This document shows, piece by piece, positions 26,201 through 38,200 of a stretch of DNA of 64,000 nt. The notes beneath the pieces were generated by a model that ran no database searches, had not been told where the DNA came from, and was given only the letters and a program-made list of their open reading frames with translations. Location of the stretch: contig CM030711.1 in the NCBI GenBank assembly GCA_017979445.1, forward strand, positions 40,106,757 to 40,170,756. The letters are read 5' to 3'. A program made the position numbers and the translations under genes. The DNA comes from Akebia trifoliata. Taxonomy: Eukaryota; Streptophyta; Magnoliopsida; Ranunculales; Lardizabalaceae. Each line of letters begins with the position of its first letter. Position 1 is the first letter of the stretch.

Positions 26201-29200
26201 TTGTACTCCCTTTGTTCCTACGTCTCAGCAACTTGTTGATATTCTTACTAAAGGTGTCAGCAAAACCGTCTTTGAAGGTGTCTTGTCAAAGTTAAGCGTT
26301 GCCAACATCCACGCACCAACTTGAGGGGGAGTGTTTAATAATTCTTATTTTATTAGTTTTACAATTTTTTTGTCCGTTTTAGTCTTTTCACTTATTAGAC
26401 CATGTAATCACCTTAAAGCCTAATTAGGGCTTAGTAATGAAATACTTTTTTTTGTTCTCTTATTTTCAACTGACTCATTCTTAGTAGCAGATGGTTTGGA
26501 GAGAGCATGGAACTTTGGTTTTAGGAAAGACTTCAAATATTGGGAATTGAGTAGTGTGGAGTGCCTCTTGAAGATAGTTGATGAGGGTACTACATTTTGT
26601 GAGTAAGATGCTCATAGGTTATAGGATAGTACAAGGGGGCTTTACTGTACGCTCATTGTATATGGTTGAAATACTGAATCTGACTTCCTTTTTTCTCACT
26701 TCCACGATTTGAGTAGTGTGGAGTGCCTCTTGGGATCTTTTGGATTTGTGGCTGTTTTGGGGGTTTTATTTTCGTCGTTCAAAGCGAATTGTGTGGAGTC
26801 TATTGTCATTTGCCTTTTTTTGGGGTTTATGGAAGGAAAGGAATAAGCGTATTTTTGAAGGGAAGGAGTCACCTTTTGAAAAGCTCAAGTTTAATGTGTT
26901 GGGTTTACTTTTCCATAGGGGAAAGGTTTCAGAAGAGTTTGAAGGCTTTTTCTTTGAAGATTTTGTGGTTTGATCGGATCTCGTTTGTAAATTGGGAGAT
27001 TAGTGATAGCTTTCGTGGTTTCGTTGTGGTTTTCTTTGTTTTACCCTCTTTTTGATAAGCTTTGTATTTTGGAATTTCTCGTCCCTTTTTTAATAATTGT
27101 TTTAGAATTTTGTTTCCTTAAAATGGAGTTTGGGATGGAGGGGGGAAACTTCCTATGAGAAGGGAAGATGTTTTCTAGGTTTCACTAGAGCTTACTCTCC
27201 TACTCATAGTGAACACCAATGCTTTCTCATCACACACGTCTCTCAACCTCTACAATGCTGATATTCTCTAGTAGAAAAATAGTTGTCCAATGTCCATCAC
27301 ACTACCATTCCCCCCCTCATGCACACCCTTTCCATTATCTGTGTCCATACTCCTTACCCACTCAAACCTCCATCCGTTTACTTGTCGTTAATGTAATGAC
27401 TAATTGCTTCAATATCCTAAAACTTTCTTAAATGTATAACATAAGATCTAATCTCTCAAAATTTTATCTTCAAATACTTGCAGTTTCTCGGTGTTTCCTA
27501 TCAGTAGAAAAGATATTCTGAAGAATCTCCCATACGGCTTTGGTTGGATTTAGAAACATTTCATTTCAACATTGTAGATATTTAGATGTGAGAGAGTGGT
27601 CCCTTTCTCTGGCTTTAAGAAAAATGAATATCCCATACTTAAAAAAAAAAATCTAGATCGTATACATTTTATTTAGTTTTGTTACCTTGACCACACCTAC
27701 ATTTTCTGATTGGTCATAATCATGGTAATGTGCATGGTATTTTTTTTTTTTTTTAAATCAGTAAAAGCAATTTTTATTAAAAGTGGTCGAGGTAACCAAC
27801 AAATATTAATGTGCATAGTAGTTCTCTTTCGTTGAATAAGACATCATGTACTTGGTCATCATTATCTGGACCTCATTCATTAGAGGCTTTCGAGAATCAT
27901 CTAGGCACCTTGTGACCATGCATCTCATCCGAAGTTCTCTAATGCCCTACCTTAGTAATGCATATAGAAGGGTGTGCTTGGAGGGTTTATGTATTCTTTT
28001 CTTCCTATTCCACTCGAGACTTGCATGATGAAAATTCTACTTGTGGCTGCAGATAACCATAATGCTTTGACAATCGTTTCCCTATGGGCACCAGTGGTTG
28101 CTGTAAGTATTTTTTTTTTTCACATTTCATTGTTTTCTTGTGCATGATTTTCTTCTATTTATCCATCTTATTGACTAAATTGTACACCATCAAAGGCTTG
28201 AGCTATTGTATCACGCTTAAGCATAAAAAAAATTTCTATTTTTTTTTCTTGTCGATTGGTAGAGGATTCCTAAAATTATAATTATCAAGTTGGTTGATAT
28301 ATCTCCAATAAACTAGAATTATCAAGTTGATTGATATATCTGCTAATAATTCTATCAAGTGCTTCTCTCTATAGGAAAGTCACATTTACCCCAAAACATA
28401 CCAATTTACCATTTTTTTATTATTATTGATGAATATGACAACATTGTCCGGTTGCGAGTGTGAGAATTTGCTTAAGTATCCAGGACGCAGGGTGAAAGCA
28501 CTAGAAGGTATCTGATTGTGTTTTATTTGCAGTTCACCTCTTGAACTACTATAGTTCACTCAACAAAAATGTAAAAAAAAAATTAAAAAAAAAAATTGTA
28601 GTTTGGCCTTATGTTTTGACATGGAGTATAAACCCTATTTTACCATCAGCCTATTTAGTTGCTACTTGTGTGCACACACTTCAAAACTATCTTGCAGGGG
28701 CCTTCTTCTCTAGGTGTTGCTCCATTTCTCTATCTGGTACCTCACTCCTGCTGTGATGTTTTAAAATTATTCAATTATTGCAACTGTAGCTTCCCACTTG
28801 TGCACCAGAGTCCCCTTCCTAAAATGATTCGATTGAAATTGGTTTGCAACAACAGCTTCCTACTTTCTCACCTGAGTCCCCTTCACCTATTGCTTCTTAA
28901 AACTAAGCTTCATGATCTAGAAACAGTAGCCTTGCTAATTATGGTTTTGTATCGTTTCAGAACGTTTCATCTGAGACATTTTGATTTTGACTCATTGAAG
29001 AGGTAACATGGACCATGAGGCATTTGATGTTTCAGATTGTCTTTAATGTTTCGGTGACTGTCTTGGTTTTTCTCCTGACCAGAACATTACCTGAAGACTA
29101 GATTTTAAACCTTGTTACCAATGATTGGTCATTGCAATGATTTGAGACATCCACCACATTATTGTGTTGACTTTATATAATTTAATGTAGTAGTTGATCT

Positions 29201-32200
29201 AATACATTGTGCAAGGCTTTAAGTTTAGATTTCTGTTTAAATTTTGATCATCTCGGAAATAAAATTATTTGACTGTTGGACTCTCATATTTAGACTCACA
29301 CATTTAAATGTTCATAATCATGTCATTCAAGAAGATAAAACTCAAGAGTTGTTTATTTGTGATGTAATGAGGACATAACCCACGTGGTCACACAAACTAT
29401 GATATCCTATTTTTCTTTCTAATTTTTTAAAACAAGTACTTCATTAGAACTAATGTTGTTATCAAAATCAAACTGTGGATGTAATAAATCAGTTGGATTA
29501 AATGTAAACTAATTACTTGACGTTAATATTTGATGAGCTCGCCATTACCTGCTCTATTTACAAATAGTTCATTATTTATTGAAAAATTGTACATAACTTC
29601 ATATTATATTTAATTATCTATTTCATGGAGATGGAAATATGCCAGTAATTTATCCTTTCAATTCCTGTGGAAATGAAAGTATTTCTGTATGTGGAAATGT
29701 GTTAAATACATCATATGTAATTTAATATGGTGAACTGGGTTTGTGTTTTATCTAAGATGTGGGGACGGGAATGATTCTATCCTTCTACACCTAAATTTAA
29801 TGTCAAAATCTAATAAATAAAATGAGCAAAAGAAAAAATGTTGAGATCTGATTGAATCGAGGATGATAATGCCTAAACCTTATTAATTAGAAATAGACAA
29901 GAATAAGTTGAGAGATCCGATTGAATTGAGATCTCAACTAACTTTTCATCTTGAGTTGAGTGTTGATCAATATACCAGTAGTTTGACAATATGTTGAGTC
30001 AGCCCATTTTCTGACGTCATTAAGTGAACTTAATTGAGTTGCCTTCAGTTCAAAATTTGTTTTGGGCGAAACGTCTTGATCTCAGGGGTAATTGGAATGG
30101 GACATTCAGGGTTTATCTCTGATTGTCTCAATATGTCTTGGTTCTTGTAGTGCTATCTTAGTTGATTTCATCTAAGACGTTCATCAAATAGAGACTTTAG
30201 AACATGTGCCGATCGACTCCATTTGTTTTAGCACTCTGATTTGGTACTATTTTATGTTCTAGTTTGTAATGGTAATTTGGGATTTTACTGAATTGCCTTT
30301 CTTTTTCCAGATATATCTCTTAGATATTTATGTCTTTTACACCATTATCTCTGCTGTTGTGGGATTCTTGCTTGGAGCCAGAGCACGTTTGGGAGAGGTA
30401 AGTCATTTTCTGTGGTAGAACTTTTGAGTTCCCTTAAATGGGTTAGTAAGAGAGAATATTTTGAAGAAAGATTAAACTGTTTCATCTAAATTCTGAGGTT
30501 GGGATTTTGTTTCTAGTTTTAACAGTACCACTTGACTTCCAAGAAATTTACGTCATGATTTCCTGGGACATAAAAAGAACAACTTTGCATCTGGGTTATT
30601 AGAGAGCCGGTAATATTTTCCATTTCTTTTTCTTGTGCTTCAGATTAGATCATTGGAATCCGTCCATAACCTCTTTGAAAAATTTCCTGGCGCTTTTATG
30701 GACACTCTTCATGTTCCATTATCAGAAAGGTGATGATGGCTTATATTTACTAAAAGTGGCATTTGTATTTCTTTATATCACTGTGTTCATTTCTGTCACA
30801 CGGTCAACCCACTATGTTTTATTTAAGCATCTTAATGTGAGTTCTGTCTTGCAGGACTTCCCTCCATAGCTCCAGTCAGGTGAGATGTTGAAACTAAGTT
30901 TGCACTATCTACATGTCTCTCTCATTAAGCAGGGTTGAATTTAATGTTGTTTTGCTGCAAGTTTCCAACTTGTCTTGAACAAGTTACGAGTATGTTGTCC
31001 TACTCATGAACTATTTAGATACACATTAATACACGATCTTTATCGTGCAGTGATGCCAGGCAATACCAGGAGGCTTTTTTTCCTTCACTTATCCCTTTAA
31101 TTAGAAGGAACAAGAGATAGATAGTGTTTATATGGAAATGGGTTGGGCGTAAAGGCTTTTAGACTGTTTATTTTATCTATTTATTCAGCTTTTGGACTGT
31201 TTAGATGGGTGAAACTATGAAAACAGACTTGATTAGGTGATGGGAAATTTCTGCACAGATTTTGTAGGGTTTTAAAGTTAGTGTGTAGTGGAATTTTTAT
31301 GGGGTTCAAGGGGCTGATGTAAGCTTTGGTTTTACAAACCTAGGGCCTAGGGCCTATTTGGTAATGCTTCCAACTTCTGCGACTAGGAATAGTTAGAAAC
31401 ATAAGATGACAAGTACGGTTTCCTCCCACTCTCTTCCCTCCAGCTCACTGTTGAGATAGATGAGGGATATGAAGCACATAATCTAGAGAAATCTCAAAGG
31501 ATAAAGGGATGATACCCTTGTTGTGCATAGGTGTAAGAGATCCGTCAGGAAGGCGTACCTCCTTATGGGTGGTGGGAGAAGCAGAAAAAATAAAATGGCT
31601 AGACTCACCAGTCATGTAATTAGAGACACCGGAATCAATAACCCATGTCAGAGGAGTAGAGTCAAACTAAGTGACATTGAATGCAGAGGATGTACCTGGA
31701 GGCATAGTAACAGAGGCCATAGTCGGAGAGGGGTGAGTGTGAGCATGAATCTGATCCTTGACAATAGTGGCAATCTGAGTCTCCAGTTTTTGCAAGTCAA
31801 TCGTGTCAAGTGGAGAAGGAGAATCAGTGAGAGGAATAGATGATGATTCCACTGTAGTGGCACGAGGAGCAGTCTGTCCCAAAGACAAAGTGGATGAAGA
31901 TTGTGGTATCAGATAAGGATAGAGCTGAAAGCAACGGGTCTTCTCATGACTAGTCTTACCACAATGACTGTAGGTAATGCCACTCCTTTTACCACGACCA
32001 CGACTACCACGGCCACGATTCCCTGATTTAAGGTTATGAGAGTAGGAAAAACTTGAGTTGGCAGCTAAGGCCATCTAATTTGTAGCTGGAGTAGAAAGAA
32101 TGCCAGGGACCTGAGTCTGGGGAGGAGTAATATGGCGACGACGCTCATCATTGCCAATGGTCGCAAATATCTCAAATAAAGAAGGTAAAGGGGTGGTGTT

Positions 32201-35200
32201 GAGGATCTGTGTCCGAAGTGCCTCAAACTTTGGACATAGACACATAAGAAACTGATTGGTCTGATGTTGAGCAGTCTTCTTAACCACAAAATCAGCTGTT
32301 TCTAAAGACAACTCAGCCATAGACTCATGATGAGAAAGTTCCTCCTAACGTGATTGAAGGAATCCAAAATAATCGGCTACACTCTGAATCCTTTGCGTAA
32401 TCTGGGCAATGTCTCGATAAAACTCATAAATCCTCGAATCATTCTTGGCATGAGCGTAGTCTGAATAAGTGCTGACCATAAAGATGAGACTGTCTCATGA
32501 TACATGAACATGGTATAGATGCACTGCTGCATGGAGTTAAATAGCCACTCAAGGATAGTGCAGTTATCGATCTCCCATGATTCGAATTTAGGATCAATAA
32601 GTGGTGGTTTAGTAACAGTCTCAGAGAGCCATCAAGATTTCCCTCTACTGCCTATATAGAGTCGCATAGATCGGGACTATGATGGAAAGTTCCGGCCATC
32701 AAGAAGAGTAGTGGTGATACGTTGGACTGAAAATTTTTCCCTAAGAGTCGGATGAGAATCCTTAGATTCTGGATTGGCTGTCATTACTTGCTGGAAAAGA
32801 AGTAATTTTTGTTTGAAGGGAGGTCTCACGATCACCAAAGGGCAAAGGGCAGCCTCAAATAGGAAGAAGGGGGGGGGGGGGGGGTTGAAACTCTATCACA
32901 CAACCCAGCCAAACCCTTGTAGTCCAATCACAGTAGCAATCACAGCAGTGCTGTCAGTCCAAATAGCAGCCTATATGAACTAGAAAACAAAAAGAAACAG
33001 CGGACAGAAAAAAAGGGGGGGGGGGGGGGGCAGCCACACCAGCCAGCCCTAAGCCCTATCACAAGGTAGGTTCACTCGCAGAATAGCAGCCCAAAACAAC
33101 CACAGCACTTGCACACTGCCCTAATCAGCACCATCACAAGACCAACAATAAAAAGAAAGCTTATCGCAGTCCAGCAGCAAAACTCCTATCATAGGCAGCA
33201 GCAAAAAACATCCTAGAAAAATAGTAGGGTAGTCCTATTGCACAGTCCAACCAACAGTCCTATCGCACAGAACATGGGCTGCCTTATTGCACAATCCAGT
33301 CGACAGTTCTGTCGCTTTGAGCAGGAGAAACTAGCCAACAGCCAACAACCAACAGCAGAACTATCGCACACCACAGCCAACAGCCATATTGCATAGCCTG
33401 ACCTTATCACACAAAAGAATCCAATCGCATCTTGTGATTAGGTCATCACAGATCTAAAGGATAAAAAAAAAGGAATGAGGAAGAGAAGAGAAGAGGATGA
33501 CAACAGCGATGAAGCTTCAAGAGTCAAAAACCAATGAGGAAGAAATTCAAGGAGGGGCTGTCGTGGGTCCTCTAGGGCTTTGATACCAAGAAGAATAATA
33601 GAAGAGAAATTGTCAATCTCATAATGAGAGCTTGACATATATATATATTAATAAAAGAGTGAATAGACGTAAATGCCCTTACATATAAATAAAACAGAAA
33701 AACATAAACATAATCATTATTTCCAATATTAATCATAGATCCATAAATTAGACCTATCGAGGAAAAAAATATCCTAGAATGAGCATATCTTTCGTTTGTT
33801 GTTAGTGAAACTGTTGATTATTTAGTTGGGTTTACTTATTAAAAAAAATAATTATTTTGTCAGGTTTGATCTGTAACTATTCGATACTCCCATTTCTTAC
33901 ACCCATTTTTGGTGCCCCTATGGAGATCATGTTGGACATTCCAAGTGCTCAATGAGTTTACCGTACAGTGAGGGCTAGTCTAGTAAAAAATTAACCATTT
34001 AAACAATTACTTCAGGTTAAATATTTATATGGTTTACAATGCTTGAATGGACTGAATTTTGGCAGTTATGATCATCATGGGGCGGAAATCTCACTGTGTG
34101 GTTGGATTGAACATGATCGCCAAGTGGTCCCACTGGTGGGAGCAGAAACGTGTATAAATGTATCATGATTCATAATATAATTGTGTTCTTTCAATATCCA
34201 AGTGTGCACCTGTTAACTCGCTGCAAGCATTGCTCATATACGTGCCCATTGATTTTATTTCTTGTGCTGCTTTTCTGGCACACACTGCACAAAACGAATA
34301 AAAGTAGATAAAACAGAACATTTCCTTGCTGGAATATTGTTTAAGTAGTCGATGTTGGACCAATTTGTTATATGGTGGATATTACTTGTTTCCTTTGTAC
34401 AGTAGTTAGTGGATGTGTTGAACTGTTTGGAAACTTATTAACTTGTATAACTGAAGGATGTTAAAAAGAATAAGGTGGATGCTACTCGATTTTCTCCATT
34501 TTGGAATGAAATTATAAAGAATCTGCGTGAAGAAGATTACATTAGTGATTCGTAAGTATCATAAGGCACCTCAGGTAAACTTTGTTTTCTATTTTGCTCA
34601 TGACACTTATTGAGTACACCCACCCACCCACCCCGGGCGATTTGCAGGGAAATGGATTTGCTTCTGATGCCACTAAACTCTGGAAAACTTCCGCTGGTTC
34701 AATGGCCACTATTCCTTCTTGCTAGCAAGGTCATCCCTCATTATTGCATGCATTCAGCTATTACCATACGTTGCCTTTTTTTTTTTTTTTTTTCTTTTTT
34801 TCTCATTTCCTATATTAGGAGTTCCATTTATTGTTTATGTAGCTAAAAAAAATTCAATTGGTTTTTCTTTATTATTTTTTCAGATATTTCTTGCTAAGGA
34901 CATTGCAATAGAAAGTAAAGATTCACAAGAGCTGTTCGAAAGGATTTCTCGGGATGATTATATGATGTATGCAGTTGAGGAGTGCTTCCACATTATTAAA
35001 TTTATCTTGACTGCAATACTTGATGATGAGGGAAAGATGTGGTAAGTATGACTACTTGTTCATAGCATTTAATAATTTCACTATTGAATGAAGCCTATTG
35101 TTCTGATTCTATCATGCTGTGATAGGGTGGAGAGGATTTATCAAGATATTCAAGAAAGTATGGACAAGAAGGCAATTCTTGTTGACTTTCAGATAAAAAA

Positions 35201-38200
35201 CCTGCCACTTGTGATTTCAAGGATTACTGCTCTGGTTGGGATACTGGTTAGTATCATTGGTTGTCTCCTGACAGATGTATTATTTATTCATGGTTTCAGT
35301 TTTGTTGGTGTATAAAGGATGTTGTGCAATGTGATCTGTTTTTCTTTTGGCTTTGTTTCTATATCTGGTGTTCTACGTTTACCACATGATCTATATTAGG
35401 TTTTCTCTTTACATGAAATTGATCATTTACTTCTTTGCTTCATGCTTCAGTCATTAAACTGTGTCATCCAGCAAATCCAAACTTTTCATTACTCATTAAT
35501 TTGCAAAAAAGGATTATTTAGATTTGGTTGTCATTTTTTAGCCGTATTACCTTCTTATTCAACAAGAAGATGTGTGATTTTGTTCAAGAAGAATCATGGA
35601 AGTCGATGACATGAAAATCTCAAGGGATAGAATAGTAGGAATTACATAGAAATAATAGGATTATTTTGTTGACTGTTACAGAAAGGGACAGAAACACCTG
35701 AGTTAGCAGAAGGAGCAGTGAAAGCCATCCAAGATATCTACGATGTTGTGCAGCATGATATTTTTTTTGTTAATATGAGGTATGCTTACCATACTTCTTT
35801 TCTACTCTTGCTTTCATTTTTCTCTGTGGTTGAACTATGCTTGCATGAAAAATTTCCAGAGATAATTATGAAACCTGGAATATTTTATCGAAAGCAAGGA
35901 CTGAAGGTCGTCTCTTTTCAAAGTTGGAGTGGCCCAAAGATGCTGAGTTGGTATATTTATGACCTTTATATATGGATTGTTTTTTTTTTTTTTTCTTTTA
36001 TGTTACATGCTATAGAAAATCCACTTGTATAAAATTAAGTAATTGCATAAGAAACACAGAAAGCACAAGTTAAGAGATTGCATTCACTCTTAACGATCAA
36101 AGAATCGGCTGCAAATATTCCCCAAAACCTAGAAGCAAGACGAAGACTGCAGTTCTTCACAAATTCACTTTTTATGGATATTCCCACTCCTAAGCCAGTT
36201 CGGGAAATGCTTTCCTTTAGGTATTATGTTTCCTGAGCACCCTTCTTGCGTCATTCTTATATCCAAGTTCGATAGAGATGATTAATTTTAATTTTACATT
36301 GCAGTGTGTTTACTCCATATTATTCTGAGACTGTACTTTATAGTATGCACGAACTCTTAAAGAAAAATGAAGATGGGATATCAATATTGTTTTACCTTCA
36401 AAAGATATTTCCAGGTATGATCAGCGCTTGTACTCAAATCAACAAACTGATGTTCTTGTTCAATTCTGTTCGGAACGTAGTACATATATGCAATTTTAAC
36501 AAACTGTAGTATTTTAGCTATGCTCTTCTTGACATTTTGGTACATGACCTCTACATGCACATTTGTTTGTCTTTTGGGGTTTGAGGAATGATCATCTGGG
36601 GGATGGGCTATTTATACAATGGAGTCGCATACATGGTGTGCTCATGTTATGTTGTGTGTGCTTGTAAGACATACCATTGTATTCAAAGTCACCAAGTCAG
36701 GGTTTGTAGCAAATGTGGAAAAATCGAGCTAGACTTGGGCTGTGTAGTTATTCTTATTAAGTGGGGTTTCTCATGGTATACAATCAAGTCCATTGCTAAA
36801 CTACAATAATAAATCACCAAATTCCATGAGCCTATGTTAGGATTCATTAACCGGTTAGAATCATCAAATTCGATGCCATCGTCATTGCATCCTCATGAGC
36901 CTATGTTATGGAGAATGTGGTACATTAATTCCAATGCTAAAAAATGACATTTGTAGTTTTTTTCTAGGGCACAAGAGAAGCGAATCTAATACATATCCAT
37001 ACACTAATTTGAATATACCCTTAATCATAAGAACCAAGAGTGCAGTTAGGGTAACGGGTTAATAGAGGGTAAGCTGGTAGTGGGTCATTGGCTCTAATCG
37101 CTTCCTATTAAATGAACATAGCATAGACTACTGTGGAGGATACTTATAATTTGTGAATATTCACTACTGAAATATTGGAGGCTATTTCATCTTAACTGTG
37201 AGGGATGTGTGCGTAGAGTTACCTTAACTGATACAAATATCATGTTTAGGAGTCTCTATTTCTGATTGCTACATGAATTTGGTAGATATTGTTAGCTAGC
37301 ATTTCTTTCATTTTATCCATTCTCTTGAGCAACTTTTTTTTTTGTCTTGAAATGATTTACATTTTGCAAAAAAAGATATTGATCTTCTCACTTATTATGG
37401 TGATTTGAAATGCTGGTGACTGCAGATGAGTGGAAGAACTTTCTTTCTCGAATAGGGCGTGATGAAAATGCAGTAGACACCGAACTTTTTGATAGTGCCA
37501 ATGATATTTTGGAACTTCGGTTTTGGGCTTCTTACCGTGGGCAAACATTAGCTAGAACTGGTAAATTTATTCTTGGAATTACGTGTTCAGGAGTTCATTG
37601 GTCTTTCAAATTTGTGGTCATCTGTACATAAAGTATCCCTATATTCAGCCTCAGGGGCTCAACTAGTTCATGTTAGCCATTTTAAGTGTACCTTGGAACC
37701 TTCTTTATTATTATTATTATTTTTTTCCAAGATAATAATAAAAAATTAATTTTAATAGTGCCAATGTCACTTAGGTCAGTGAAACTAAATTAATTTTGAT
37801 ATTGGTGGATTCTAGTATCTGCCTCTTTGTTCTCTACCTTGTCTTTTCCCTAGTATTCCTTTTTGCCCTACACTAGGGAACACGTGTTGATTGTGTTTTA
37901 AAGGAATCTACCTCTAATTACTACTAATTCTTTTCTTGTACTTTTCCTGCTTTTGAAGTTTTAAATCAAGCAGTTACTGTACATGTTGATTTATGTTTCA
38001 CCATTGTTAGGCATGCTATTTCATATTTTTTTCATTTAGTTCTCATAGAACACAATTGTACCAGTTCAGCCACTGGTGACAAGAATAGTGCTTTCTTAAA
38101 GTGAAAGAAATTGTAAAAGCTAAGCTTTAGCCTTTGGTTGTTGTTCACATTGGGATTATTATAACAGAAAAATTCTTTATGTTTATAAATGTTATAGATT

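Larger units (their letters stand above)
24184..26476 (+). mobile_element. Copia retrotransposon C1, internally deleted, nested in LINE E, with TSD GACTC
   Basis: 140-bp LTRs (24189-24328 and 26332-26471) flank 2.0 kb. TGGTATCAGAGC (initiator Met tRNA site) follows the left LTR; a purine tract gaggggga precedes the right LTR. The 5-bp GACTC lies on both sides. Gag, protease, integrase and the start of RT are gone; the RT-RNase H part remains with stops. The LTRs differ at about four positions. Confidence 0.93.
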
